Source of the DNA: Ursus arctos
Lineage: Eukaryota > Chordata > Mammalia > Carnivora > Ursidae
Assembly: GCF_023065955.2 (NCBI RefSeq)
Contig: NW_026622997.1
Location: 20,688,001-20,752,000 of the forward strand
Length of the DNA: 64,000 bases
Direction of reading: 5' to 3'
Below the pieces are notes generated by a model. That model was not told where the DNA came from. It worked only from the letters and a program-made list of their open reading frames with translations, and made no database searches. The position numbers were made by a program, and so were the translations under genes. The first letter of the stretch is position 1; every line of letters starts with the position of its first letter. This document shows, piece after piece, positions 11,561 through 23,284 of the stretch.

Positions 11561-12754
11561 AGTACATTTCCTCCTTATCTGACCCATTTTGAATCCTATC
11601 AGGCTTTGGGGGCTGGGAAAAGCCTTGGGAAACGGGGGCTTCAAAAAAAAGCTCTCACAGGCGAGATCCACATTGGTGCTTCTAGAATTTCAGGCATATT
11701 TGGAGCTGTGCCTGTATTGCATGCCTTGGGACAAAAATTACTGTGTGAGCACAAATGTACAGGCTGGGTTTTTTTCCCCCCGGAACATAATGAAAATTAA
11801 AATGCTTTGAATGAATTGAAAGGGGGTGTTGTTTAAAGGGAGGCTGCCAGGGGCCTGTAAGTTTCTTCCACATCAGCTGAGACACAGCTATGATTTCGTT
11901 TTAAGCCTCTTTTTGTTAACTATATAGTTGGTATCTGAGATTCATTCAACCTTGTTTGTAAGAAACTCTTTTCACGTTCGCTTCAGCAACTTGGTTTCCT
12001 TATGTCTTCGGCATCAGGTGATCGAAAGACATTTCTGTACGATTGCTGTCCACAAATATAAAGCCTGTGAATACATAAAATAAAGTTAAAATCCGGCTCT
12101 CAGGAGACTGTGTAGTGTTGATGAATGAAGGGGGGGGAAACCCTCAATAATTTGAACCTCACTAGACTTAAAAGAGGTATTAGACTGCACTTTGTGTTTT
12201 CTTTGTTAAAAAAAATAATTTGGGGGGAAAATTAACAGGCTAAACAGAATTGGAAGGTGAATAATTCAATTATTTATGTTTTAAACAGGTATTTTCTAAT
12301 ACAGCAAATCATTCTAAACCAGTTATTAAAGTAAGTTCTTGCAAAACAACTTAGCCAGCAATTTATTATCCTACTTGAAATGAAGTAGAATCATTGGTAA
12401 GCAGGATAATTAGCAAAATATCTGAATGATACCCACCCTTGACACAGTTTGCTAATCCTAAACAGTGCTGCTTTCATTGCTTCTTAATTTAGTGAGCTTT
12501 GATGACCTTCTAAATTCTATTTTTAACAAATCCTTGAAGACAACCTCTTACCTTAAACATAAATATCATTATTACAGTGATGTTATAACTTAAGTTTTTA
12601 AAAAAATTTTAAGGTAAAAAGAAACTTTTAGATGGAGCCCCATCCATTACAAATCTGTAATATGCACAGATCAGAGAACTGCCTTCTTATGCGACTGGGG
12701 CTATGTTGGGTTTTACAATGTGTTTTCTTTCTTTTTCCCCCTGACAATCAGGTA

Positions 12755-12990
12755 AGTTTGGCTCAACAAATTGAAGAAGTATTTTTGCATGCCCACCAAG
12801 TGACAAGTACTATGTTAGGTGCAAGGAAATCTAAGATGAATTATATACAGTCAGAATTTTCCAGAATCTTTGGTCTCCATGCATTGCTATTCATGGCCAC
12901 AAATGCTTTGATTAAGGGATGCTCACAAAGTGCAGGTTGGGGAGAAAGACAGATCGTTAAAGGCTGCCCAGAGGAGGTGTGAGCAGAGCT
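12755..12990. mobile_element. L2-like ancient repeat
   Basis: GTATTTTTGCATGCCCACCAAGTGACAAGTACTATGTTAGGTGCAAGG, ending in GGCTGCCCAGAGGAGGTGTGAGCAGAGCTGAG, follows the L2/MIR-type consensus for age-diverged eutherian repeats. Low-resolution call by eye. Confidence 0.45.
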
Positions 12991-13408
12991 GAGTGATGAA
13001 AGGAAATTGGTAAATATTCCCTTTTATCTCCATTCCTTCTGCTATGTAGAGTGCTTTGTGGCATTTCTAAAACCCTCCCACTTTAAACACGTAGCGGAGA
13101 CCTCTGAGGTGTCTCCCCAGCAACAAATGGGTTTATCTGCTTCCAAATGGATCCGTAAGGAATCTTTGGGCTTGCCCCCTTTTATGTTCCAGAAGTTGGC
13201 ATGTATTGTATTTTGAACGTTAGGGTAACTCTGCTTCAATAGCCTGCGTTGAAGTTAGACTGCAGGTGCACAGCACTGTCAACAACTGTTCCTTCACCCT
13301 CTGGGCCTGTGGCAGTAGGCCTCTGGGAAAGGAAGGAAGCTTTATCGTACAAGTTCATGAGCATGGATACTTCAGTATGAGAAGGGAATCCTAGGTTTGG
13401 GATTGGAT

Positions 13409-13598
13409 TTTTTTTTTAAGAATTTATTAATTTATTTGAGAGAGAGAGAAAGAGAGCATGAGTGAGGGGCGGGGCAGAGGGGGAGGGAGAAGCAGACTCC
13501 CCACTGAGCAAGGAGCTTGATGTGGGGCTTGATCCCAGGACCCTGAGATCATGACCTGAGCTGAAGTCAGACGCTTAGCCGACTGAGCCACCCAGGTG
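13409..13598 (-). mobile_element. Can-SINE, older copy
   Basis: Reverse-oriented: T-run, AAGAATTTATTAATTTATTTG, GAGAGAG tract, CTTGATCCCAGGACCCTGAG, head complement ending GAGCCACCCAGGTGG. No clean target duplication was found. Confidence 0.85.
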
Positions 13599-13959
13599 GG
13601 CCTGGTTTGAATTTTAATTCTCTGTAGGGTTGAGTTTCTCAATATTAGGGACCTGAAATCTGGGATTAAGACACAGTTTTTCTATTAGTTAAAAGGCAGG
13701 AAAAGAGAGGCAGAGCATGCCAGGTTGGGCTGATATCACTTGGGTTTTTACAGTAAGTTGTCAGATCAAAACTTCATCTGAGTTAGCTCAGCAGTCCTTT
13801 TCATGCCGCCCAACCCCACTTCTCTCCCCTCAGGAAGTAAGGACAGGGCAGAACAGAGTGTGTGACACTGGTGTTCTCTTCCTACTTGCCCATAGTTTGT
13901 TATTGCCTTTTAATTGCCCTGGGTAATCTTGGTAACTGTTTGCAAGGACATACAGCACC

Positions 13960-14185
13960 TGGGCAGGTCAGTGTAGTAGAAAGTACACCTGCTTTGGATC
14001 AATAAAGCTTGTGTCGGTTCTTGGATCTGCCACTTATTTGACCTATAGCTTTGGTCAAGTCACATGCTCTGATTGCATCTCCGTTTCTTCTTCATCAGTG
14101 AAACTGTGATGCTACTTACCTCATGAGTTTGGGGCAGAAATAAATAAATATGTAGGTGAAAGTGCTTACTCAGGCGGATGAAGAA
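13960..14185 (+). mobile_element. MIR element
   Basis: GTAGTAGAAAGTACACCTGC, TTGGATCTGCCACTTATTTG, GGTCAAGTCACATGCTCTG, then CATCAGTGAAACTGTGATG and GTGAAAGTGCTTACTC follow the MIR consensus in order (tRNA-derived head and core). Confidence 0.7.
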
Positions 14186-14371
14186 TAGCAAAGCATTGTT
14201 TTCTTGAGCCATTGAGAAGGGTTTCATAAATACTGACTGAGTGAATGAATGCGCTGGTGAGAAGAATGAGAACAACAATGAGTGATATTAAGCTTCCATA
14301 GTTCCTATGGCCAAGCAATACCAGCTTTTCATTAAACTCTCAGGACCTGACAAAATGTGCTTCTTCCAAAG

Positions 14372-14472
14372 GTGTGGCACCCTCGGTGGAAGCCTTTGAT
14401 AAGCTGATGAACAGCATGGTGGCTGAGTTTTTAAAGAAGAGCAGGATCCTTGCTGGTGATGTGGAGACTCAC
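14372..14472 (+). CDS. CAP2: CAP2 exon 3, start of helical folded domain
   Basis: The acceptor is CTTCTTCCAAAG (AG at 14370-14371) and the donor is CAC|GTGAGT (GT at 14473-14474). The first two bases, GT, complete Gly41 with the last base of exon 2, so the phase is conserved. The remaining 99 bases encode residues 42-74, starting VAPSVEAFDKLM and ending ILAGDVETH. This is the start of the helical folded domain, the N-terminal actin-severing module that acts with cofilin in CAP proteins. The reading frame is open and closely matches mammalian CAP2 as I know it. The exon is short (101 nt) and lies about 3.7 kb after exon 2. An old L1 3' end on the same strand begins only about 60 bases after the donor, so the flanking intron has been repeatedly invaded while the exon and splice sites are intact. 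Confidence 0.95.
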
Positions 14473-14529
14473 GTGAGTACTTTCCTCTCTCGTTCTCTGG
14501 GGAGAAGATGACTACTATTAAAAAAAACA

Positions 14530-15148
14530 AAATGACAGAGGCGGGTGAGGATATGGGGAGTTTGGGACCCTGGTGCACTGCTGATGGGAATGTAAAATGG
14601 TGCAGCCAAGTATGGAATTCCCACAATCCCACTTCTGGGCAGATACCCGAAGAATTGAAAGCAGGATCTCGAAGAGGTATTTGTACACCCCTGTTCACAA
14701 CAGCATTATTCACAATAGCCAAGAGGTGGAAGCACTCGAGTGTCTGTTGGCGGATGAAGGGTAAACACAGTGTGGTATATATGTACAAGGGAATATTATT
14801 CAGCCTTAAAAAGGAAGGAAATTCTGACATGTGCTACCATATACCCTGAGGCTATTCCGCTCAGTGAAATAAGCCAGTCACAAAAGAACAAATATTGTAG
14901 GATTCTACTTCCATGAGGTATCTATGATCTCATTTATATGAGGTATTTGGAGAAGGGGAAGGGAGAAATGGGAACTTGTTTAATGGGCACAGAGTTTTAG
15001 TTTTGCAATGAAAACTAAACTCCAGATAAAAGTTCTGAAGATCTGTTGCACAACAATGAGAATATAATTAACGCTACTAACCTGGACCCTTAAAAGTGGT
15101 TAAGATGGTAAATGTTGTTTTATGTGTGTTTTATCACAATGAAAAAGT
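14530..15148 (+). mobile_element. L1 3' end (old), just after exon 3
   Basis: GGTGCACTGCTGATGGGAATGTAAAATGG, ACAACAGCATTATTCACAATAGCC and GGAATATTATTCAGCCTTAAAAAGG are L1 ORF2 C-terminal and 3' UTR text on the + strand. The 180-codon minus-strand frame 14288-14830 is its antisense shadow. Confidence 0.8.
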
Positions 15149-16071
15149 GTGGCCTGAGGAAAAGCAAAGCCATAGAATTTGATAATCTTTGGATTAGGAA
15201 AGACCTTTAATGATATCTACGCTATCCTCCCAGTTTCAAACATTTTTTTTTTACATATAAAAATGTTTAGCGTCATCCTTGAGAGTAGTCATTACTTGCA
15301 TACATTTAGTGAAAATTCAATGTAAAAGCCAAACCAATTAAAAACCTATAAGAAATTTATCACCAGGTTCTCCTTTTTTATTTGCCTTTGTTTCTCACAG
15401 AGGATTAAATTCCAAATCCATCTGCTTACGGATTTCTCAGCAATGGCAAAACCATTTTCAGTGTAGATTCACAGAAAATCTGATTCTTGAATAAAGCTGT
15501 GGTTTGCGGTAAAAGGAAAACAAAAGCATAAAAAGGGACTCTCTCTTACTTGTCCCCCAATTAGACATTACATGCAACACCCAATACCGGTCTTCCACAT
15601 GATCTGGTGACTCAGGTTATACCAGAGTTTCCAGGATTGTAATTAATAGGTGCTTATCTTATCACATTTGCAATGCAATTTGTTCATCACATCTGAGAAA
15701 AATGAAGATTCTCCCCAGGACCTCCATTTTTATTAAATATACCTATTGAAATGCCCATTGGCAAAAGAGGGGAAGCTCTGATGTACGTGAGTTCTAGAAA
15801 AGTCTGTGTAATAAGACGTGGTCACTTCAGATGTATCATAGGGCTCAGTAATTGCTCTGGCCTGCTCTTGAGCTTTAATGTGTTTGTTCATAAGAAACTT
15901 TGTACACAGGAAGATAGTGGCTGAGTTTCTTCTGTTCTGAGACGTGATGGTACCTGAAAACCAGCACATAAAATGGACTATTGCTGCCAATACACTAAAA
16001 GAGATTCTTGAGTGATTGACAAACATTTACTGTCTTGAACACTATTATAATTGGATCATTATTGTTACTGT

Positions 16072-16275
16072 TTTTTAAGATCTTATTTATTTATTTGAGA
16101 GAGAGAGAGAGCGAGCAAGTGGGACGGGCAGAGGGAGAGGGTGAATCCCAAGCTGACTCTGCACTGAGCAGGGAGCCTGACGCAGGGCTTGGTCCCACGA
16201 CCCTGAGATCATGACCTGAGCCAAAATCAAGAGTCAACCACTTAACTGCTTAACTGCACCACCCAGGCGCTCCTC
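16072..16275 (-). mobile_element. Can-SINE, older copy
   Basis: Reverse-oriented with AAGATCTTATTTATTTATTTG, a GAGAGAG tract, CTTGGTCCCACGACCCTGAG and a head complement ending CACCCAGGCGCTCC. The flanks have only a degraded duplication resembling ATCATTATTGTTACT. Confidence 0.85.
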
Positions 16276-16681
16276 ATCATAGTTACTATTTGTTAATGTT
16301 GACTTTGTGTTTCTGAGGTACAGAGTACATTATAACTCCCATTAGTAATATCTCACAGAACTATGTAGAGAAGTGTTTTACTAGAGAATAAAGAGGCCTA
16401 TAAATAGACATTTAATTTTGCATTAAAAAAACATGTGGAGTTTGCATACTAAGTAAGTCTCTTCAAATTCCATAGTAAACAGTTCCTTTCAATTCTTTTC
16501 AGAACAAAGCAAGTTATAAATAAAGTGTAGCTTCATTTATATTAAGTTTTTTCTTCTCTCCACTCATCAGCCTGAAAATAGTATGACTCAGTTGAAGGAC
16601 TGTTCTCAATAACAGATGCACAGTGCTTAAAGAAATTTATGTTTTCCCTAGTGGGTTTTTAAAAAGTGAAAGAAGGAAGAT

Positions 16682-16769
16682 AGGGGAGAAAGAAGGAAAG
16701 AAAAAAGAGAGAGGAAGAGAGAGGAGAAGAAAAAAAGAAAGAAAGAAAGGAGAAGAAGGAAAGAGAGGA

Positions 16770-16805
<36 letters not shown>

Positions 16806-16823
16806 AAAAGAAAAAGAAAAAAG
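16682..16823 (+). repeat. Uninterrupted 142-nt purine tract, (GAAA)n/(GGAA)n-rich
   Basis: Every base from 16682 to 16823 is A or G. It ends in a regular GAAA array (about 16769-16808). Open frames on both strands here are low-complexity artefacts. Confidence 0.97.
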
Positions 16824-18671
16824 CCTGTCATCCAAAAGTTTAGACTCTGATTCTGCAACACAAAGGGAGTACAGGGAGCTATTGTCCATCTGCCCGTGAG
16901 TTTAATACATTGAACAAGTGGTTTATTTTTTCTCTCTTATAGAAGCATGTGTCATTGACATTAAGCCTGCAGCTGCTGCGTCTCACATAAGCCAGAATTG
17001 GGGGTTGAACTTTGTTCCAAGAACACACCTGTTGCCTGGAAAAAAAAAAAAAAAACCCTCACATACCTGATCGTACAGTATGGAAATTTGAGAATGACAC
17101 AAATGTGCATCATGTTAAATCCTAGCCCTGTGTTTAAAAGCTATTTCACAGATACTAATAATGAAAAAGGGCAGCCAAGCTATGATTTAACGTCTGCTTC
17201 GATGTGTTGGCTGCTGGTTGGGCTTAATTTACTGATCACTCAATAGTCTATTGACAGAACAGACCACAAAAAAGGGGAACTAATAGCTACAATTAGGAAG
17301 TTCTGTTGAACCAAAGAGCATAACAGGTTTCGAAAAGATTAGATCTTGTAAAGCCTTCTTGGATGCAACATAAACCCAAGGGCTTATTTAAACTACTCTT
17401 CAACCCGGGAACACTGACGCAGCTTGCACTCCTTTTAAGAAAGAATCCACAGTGCATGATTTTATAATACAGGTTTAGATTAAATGTAGTCTTCAATGTC
17501 AAAGGAAAGGGTCATCTGTAATACCAAGCCCTTGGTCAGACATCATTTATCCTTAACTGGACTAATGTGATTGTTTCTTACAAAGCTGTCCTGTTGTTAT
17601 TCATGGTCTGTGGACCCAACCTCGGGCTAGTTTTAAGTGATTTGACAGTCACGAAACCGCGATAAATCATATAGCCCCTCTTAATGCAAACCCTTTTTGG
17701 AAATTTATAGAATTTACATTTTAAAAATGTCTCTAGAAGTCTGGAACATTTATTTTCTGCCCTTGATTAAAATGGATAAGAAAGAAACACTCTTTTATTC
17801 ATCGCTTCATAAAAATGAAAGAACCATAATTTGAACAAAAAGGCAATAAAATTCAATTAAGAAGTATAACACACTTAAGCATCGTGTGATTAACTCTCGC
17901 TGCACAGTGTTTGGACCTTGCCTTCCCTGCCTTCATAAAGGATGAGCATTTTTAGACAATTATGGTAGCTGCCCTCTTGGGTCACAGTCACTGCTCAAGA
18001 TGTGTCCAGCCTTTGTCATTGATCTAAATCCCCTACAAAATGTTATGTTCATTTTCTGCTATGCTGCTTGAGTCACAAGTTCAAAGAGTGGCTGACTAGG
18101 ACTCGCAGCTTGTATTTGGGCCTTAGAGCTGGCTGTACTTTTTACAGCATAACCTGGAGCCTGTCCCTTACCCTCCTCAGTAATGAGGCGGACGACCTCA
18201 CTCGCAGGGGCCTTCCTTTTCTCGCAGCCGGTCGAGTGATCACCTGTTGTGTCCGCAGAGCGTCAGGGAGGGGCTAGTCGGTGTCCAAACGGAGCTGGTC
18301 GTAGGGCATCATCACGAATATAAAAGCATCGTGGGCCATGCCAGGGAAAGTACTTCAGTCATCTCAACATCTGAAACAAGCAGAAGGAAGCACGTCAGGA
18401 AAAGGATGCATGGGACAGATAAAATATCATCCTGCTTTACTATGATAGAGAAGATACTCAGACTCCTTCATTTAGAGAGACCTCGAGGCCTCCAGGAGTC
18501 TGTCCTTCTTGTCTTAGAGGTTGTCAGGTATTCCTTTTTCTGGACCTTTTCTCTGAAGATATTGAATAACTCTGGCTTTGGAAAAAATAACACGAAATGT
18601 GTGCATATTTATTTTACTAATTGTGTCCTTCTTCTCCTGAATTTGTACTCACTTCAAAAGTGATCATTTTG

Positions 18672-18802
18672 GGGCGCCTGGGTGGCTCAGTTGGTTAGCC
18701 GTCTGACTCTTGATCTCAGCTCAGGGCTGGATCTCAGGGTCCTGAATTGAAGCCCCATGTTGGGCTCCGCACTGGGCATGAAGCCTACTTTTTAAAAACT
18801 TG
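18672..18802 (+). mobile_element. Short Can-SINE
   Basis: GGGGCGCCTGGGTGGCTCAG through CTGGGCATGAAGCCTACTTTTTAAA: the short form ending in an A/T-rich tail. Confidence 0.88.
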
Positions 18803-18855
18803 CATTTTAAATGCTTTATAACCTGGGTCCATATAGGGACCCTCCTGCCCTCACC

Positions 18856-18902
18856 AAAAAAAAAAAAAAAAAAAAAAAAAGAAAGAAAGAAAGAAAAAAA
18901 AA
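18856..18902 (+). repeat. Poly-A with GAAA units
   Basis: About 25 A residues followed by GAAAGAAAGAAAGAAAAAAA. No recognisable element lies directly upstream besides the short SINE 50 bases away. Confidence 0.9.
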
Positions 18903-18909
18903 TCAGAAG

Positions 18910-21010
18910 CACAGGTTTGGGGTTGACTCAACACCCCATTCTACCTACATCTCTCTCACTCTCTGACTCACCTTCGACCAAGTTGTTTCTCCCATTAACT
19001 TCTAGTTTCCTGCTAATTGCTTCATCTGAAACATTTATTTTTACTATAAGTACACAAACACTTTGGCAATTTCAAGCCCAAAGGATCTGTATGTCTTTCA
19101 CATTCTCCAAATGGCAGAGATCCACAGAATGACTCGTAGCAAGAAGTCTGCCGCTAGATTTCATACAGACTTTGAGTTAGGACTTTCCTTTCTTACTGGC
19201 TTAGCCAGTTATGATTGTCAGAATTATTAGAGAAGGAGATACGTTAAAATCATCCCTTCTAATATAATCCCTTTTCTTTTTCTTTCTCCTTCCCTCGTTC
19301 TCACCCTTCCTTCTTTTTTTCCTCTCTCCCTCCACACGCTAGAGAGGGTAGGTGACATCGGTGACAAGTTGAGTGATGAACCATGACTTAGTACAGAGCG
19401 GGGGAGTCTGGTGTCTCCAGCTGTGATCCTTTGGGTGGGGAGACACCTGCCTTTGACCCTCTGGGCAGCTGTGTCCCCCATCACCTTTGTGGGGATCTGG
19501 ATCCCTCGTGAGAAGCAAGTGGCACTGACTGCCACCTTCCTCCCAGCTTCTGCACTCCATAGCGGTTCCCGTTTCCCCTACCCGATCTCTACAGTGCGAG
19601 GAAAGGTCAGTCGGACCGCTGGCTCAGACAAGGGCTGGGGGGGGGCGTGGAACGTCACCACTGCTCATGTGCTTCGACTGTCCCCTCAGAGCAGCGCTGA
19701 GTGAGGCGATGATGGGGATGATGGTGGCCTCCAGGACTGGTGCACGGTGTCCCTCACAGGCCTTGGCTCCTGGCCCATCACACCAGCCTTGTCTCGGCCT
19801 GGTCCTCACTCACGGGCTGTTGGCATCAAATCTGCAGAATTCCAGAAGGTCACAGATAGATCAGTCTCTGTCATCATTTCTTCCCAAGAATGTGAAGAAT
19901 TTTTATTCTCAGCATCGGACGGACACATACTTTGCGACCCAGCCCATGCTCTGACGCACAGCCCTTTCCTGCTAGGTCGCTAGCCTGAGCGGGACCTCCC
20001 CGGGACCACTTTTTAACTTAAGGGCATTTTTAACTTAAGGGTTTAGAGCATGTAATCCCTGTCTCTTTCCTTGCACATTCTCGTTTCATGGCGCATTTGG
20101 AGCTTTGGAGACGCTGAGGAACTGGTCCTAGAATCCGAACATCTCTTGAAGGGCCACCAGGCATCGCCTGCCCCCAGGATCTCCCCATCTACCAAAAATA
20201 AAATGTCACCAAAATGTTTTGCTGAAACAATGAATTAGGTGCCGTGAATCTTGCAGGTTAAGATTTTTTTTCTGCCTTTTTTTTTCCTTCCTGGACGGTA
20301 AACAGTAAATTTGCTTTTACCAAACTTTTGCCTGAATGCTTTTTTTTTTTCTTCTTCTTCTTGAAGGAGAACTACAGAATTCTGTTCTGTGTTCACTAGT
20401 ATGAACCACACGAAGAGCAGGGATGCGTTCTGAGCGTGCCCGGGCCTGCTGTGGCTGGGGGCCGCTGTGTCCCCCACCAGCTGCCACCACTTGGCCTGCA
20501 CCTGGGAACAAAGTAGATGATTGAGTCTCACACGGACGGCATTGCTCCGTGTAGAAGCCAAGCAAGAGTGTGCCTCTCAGGCCGTGCCAGGAGTTCCCGA
20601 GGGTAACCAGCAACTTCTCTCCGGCCATTTTTCTCCTCGGCAGTACCCTCTCAGAGGATTGCTTGCCATGTCAGAATTGACTCAGGCTACCCAGCGCCGT
20701 CACAATACGTGTCCTTGTCCTCACCCTTCTCTTTCTCCTGCCCTTCCTTCTTCCTAAAACTATGCCAATATTTGAAACCTTGGTTGGTTGTTTTCTCTCT
20801 AGACGTCAGGATAACTTAATTGTCTGCCCGGAGGCTGCTTCAGCATCTGAAAATTAATACTTTGTCTAAAAGTAATGGCCTGATTTCATTTAGATTATCT
20901 TGTTATTTCTGTCCATGCGCCCATCCCCACAAAACACGTGCACACACACGCGTGCATGTCCACTGTGTGCCTAAGAATTCCTCATTGCGCTGTACGAGCT
21001 ACGCAGAAGA
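18910..21010. other. Unassigned, locally GC-richer intron sequence
   Basis: The part around 19380-19850 and 20400-20750 is noticeably richer in G+C than its surroundings but has few CpG pairs and no coding support. Frames of up to about 108 codons on both strands overlap one another and look accidental. Confidence 0.45.
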
Positions 21011-21024
21011 AACAAAACAGTCTC

Positions 21025-21231
21025 GGGGGCGCCTGGGTGGCACAGCGGTTGGGCGTTTGCCTTCGGCTCAGGGCGTGATCCTGGCGTTCTGGGATCGAGC
21101 CCCACGTCAGGCTCTTCCGCTATGAGCCTGCTTCTTCCTCTCCCACTCCCCCTGCTTGTGTTCCCTGTCTCGCTGGCTGTCTCTATCTCTGTCAAATAAA
21201 TAAATAAAATCTTTTAAAAAACAAAACAAAA
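21025..21231 (+). mobile_element. Young Can-SINE (bear-type SINEC1)
   Basis: GGGGCGCCTGGGTGGCACAG, GCCTTCGGCTCAGGGCGTGA, GAGCCCCACGTCAGGC and CTTCCTCTCCCACTCCCCC, ending AAATAAATAAATAAAATCTT and A-rich. Target duplication AAAACAGTCTC occurs at 21014-21024 and 21232-21242. Confidence 0.95.
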
Positions 21232-21505
21232 AAAACAGTCTCAGGCAAATATATGGGATGTCAGGCCCAAGACTCGCTCAGATTGTAGGAGATATGTTTG
21301 CAGATTTGTCAGTGTGTGGAAGGCAAGTACAAAATATGCTTTCTCGCCTTTAGTAGTAGTATGTAGATTATTATTTATTAGTGTATTTAGTATTTAGGTT
21401 GTGCTTTACCAATGTCAGTTTCAAAATACGAGAGTTTATACATTTTATAACATATTACAACCCAACTCTTTATAATGTATCAAGTATAAGATGTTTTAGT
21501 GATGT

Positions 21506-21585
21506 CATCGAGCCTTACATCGGAAACCGGGGATGTACTGTATGGTGACTAACATAATATAATAAAAAATCATAAAAAAAAAAAA
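21506..21585 (+). mobile_element. 80-bp L1 3' stub
   Basis: Only the last L1 bases remain (GGGATGTACTGTATGGTGAC, TAACATAATATAATAAAAAA, poly-A). Target duplication GTTTTAGTGATGT occurs at 21493-21505 and 21586-21598, so this is a complete insertion truncated to 80 bases. Confidence 0.9.
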
Positions 21586-21689
21586 GTTTTAGTGATGTAA
21601 AAGAAAACAGGGTACTCAATGAATTAATAATTTATTGTTCCTTAAAGAAGATGCATATATATATATAATAATCCATTATATATATGTGC

Positions 21690-22140
21690 ATATACATATA
21701 TATACTCAGTCATAAAAAAGAATGAAATCTTGCTATTTGCAACAACATAGATGGACCTAAAGGCTATTATGTTAAGTGAAATAAGACAGAAAGACAAATA
21801 CCATATGATTTGCTTACATGTGAAATTTAAAAAACAAAACAAAACAAACAGAAGAGAAACAGACTCATAAATGCAGAGAACAAACTGGTGGTTGCCAGAG
21901 TGGAGGGGCCTGGGGAGGTGGGCAAACTGGTTGAAGGGGATTAAGAGGTACAAACTTCCAGTTAGAAAATAAGTAAAACACGGGATTATAATGTACAACA
22001 TAGGGAATACAGCCGGTAACATTGTCACAACTTCATATGGTGACAGATGGTAACTAATTTATTGCAGTGACCATTTCCTCATGTATATAGATATCAAATC
22101 ACTATGTTGTACACCTGAAACTAATACTATATTATATTTC
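21690..22140 (+). mobile_element. Old L1 3' end
   Basis: ATACTCAGTCATAAAAAAGAATG, CATAGATGGACCTAAAGG, GTGAAATAAGACAGAAAGAC, then the 3' UTR text TATCAAATCACTATGTTGTACACCTGAAACTAAT. An AT microsatellite precedes it (21655-21703). Confidence 0.85.
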
Positions 22141-22217
22141 CATTATTCTTCAAAAGATTAGTCATTTATCACTCATACGTGTTTGCAGTAGAAATCTTTT
22201 CCCTTTCAGAAAACACT

Positions 22218-22341
22218 TCTTTTTTTTTTTTTTTTTAAGATTTTATTTTTAAGTAGTCTCTACACCCAACGTGGATCTCAAACTCATAACCCCAAGATCA
22301 AGAGTCACATGCCCCACTGACTGAGCCAGCCAGGCAGCCTA
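22218..22341 (-). mobile_element. Short Can-SINE, antisense
   Basis: T-run, AAGATTTTATTTTTAAGTAGTCTC, CCCAACGTGGATCTCAAACTC and a head complement ending GAGCCAGCCAGGCAGCC. Confidence 0.85.
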
Positions 22342-22504
22342 GGAAAACCCTTTCCTAAGGCACTTGAAATATTGATACTTGACTTTCAGTTAGTTGATTT
22401 TGTCAAAACTGATTAATATACAGGAAAGGTAGTGTGGTTTACTGATAATTTGGGGCTCAGTCATTGGTGCTGGGGTTTATTACAAGGTTCCAGAGGTATG
22501 CTGC

Positions 22505-22585
22505 TTTCCTCTGACCATCTCAGTGTCTAGCACTGTGCCCATAGTGAGTGGCTAATCAGTGCTTGCTAAATGAATGAATGAATAC
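22505..22585 (+). mobile_element. MIR/L2 3' fragment
   Basis: CTAGCACTGTGCCCATAGTGAGTGGCTAATCAGTGCTTGCTAAATGAATG matches the common MIR-type end pattern (GTGCCTGGCACATAGTAGG...AATGAATG). Confidence 0.5.
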
Positions 22586-23284
22586 CTCACATGTTCACTC
22601 TGCTCACAGATAATCATGGTTATCAATTTACCATATTTCTTCCTGATCTTTTTATATGTGCATTTTAAGAAAAATATTTATCTGTAGACTATTTCAAATC
22701 CTGCTTTTAAAAATAAACATTATTTTAAATTTAAAAAAAAGTATCAGACTCTACCCCCAGTGTTGTCACAGCCTTTAAAATACTCTTAACAATTCCAGTA
22801 ATAGTTGCTAAGCAGAAAGATCCTACTCGGAATGAAAAAGTACCAAAAAGTACCAAAAATCATTTGCATTTGCCAAGAGCAAGCGGTGTCACTTTCAGTT
22901 ATATTGACTGAACATGAAATTGTTAAAAGTGAAAATTTTGACAAACTAATAAAAATATTTTCAGAATAAAAAAAATGAATGATTGAAAATGAATGTTTGA
23001 GTGAATGTATCAAATCATTAATGAATTACTGAACCAACAATGGATGAACATACCATGGCTGAAAGTTTAGATTAAGCAATATCCTAGACTAACAGTTGAA
23101 AAGATATCAAGGCCAAGTTTAAATCATGAATTAGCAAGTGAAATATGGAGAAACATAGACTCTGTCGATTTTTGTTCATCTCACACACACACGCTCACAT
23201 CCTGAATTTCTCATAGACCTGACAATTTGTCTAGTACCTCCCTCATTCTCTTCATTCTCATTCAGAAAAGCTAAATGAGAACTT

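Larger units (their letters stand above)
10642..14371 (+). other. CAP2: CAP2 intron 2
   Basis: Complete intron of 3,730 bases between exons 2 and 3 with GT...AG ends. It holds a palindromic DNA-transposon-like repeat (about 11322-11560), an L2-like stretch, one SINE and one MIR. The interval 11561-12750 is repeat-poor and AT-rich, with no coding signal that I can see. Confidence 0.9.

Noticed and set aside
14288..14830. 180-codon minus-strand open frame
   Set aside because: It runs antisense through exon 3 and the L1 3' end after it; the peptide reads as reversed L1 and has no splice or family support.
16623..16889. Lysine/arginine and serine/phenylalanine-rich frames on both strands
   Set aside because: Translations of the GAAA-rich purine tract.
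18247..18663. 138-codon frame after a CAG at a possible acceptor
   Set aside because: No CAP2 or other family resemblance, no suitable donor noted, and it would break the in-frame exon 3 to exon 4 join.
19380..20750. Possible CpG island or promoter
   Set aside because: Locally GC-richer but CpG pairs are sparse and no first exon or TSS features are visible.
20971..21195. Recurring frame with RGNTSRGSGRGRSR seen at several sites
   Set aside because: Antisense translation of the young SINE; it recurs near 27.0, 41.7, 48.0 and 61.0 kb for that reason.
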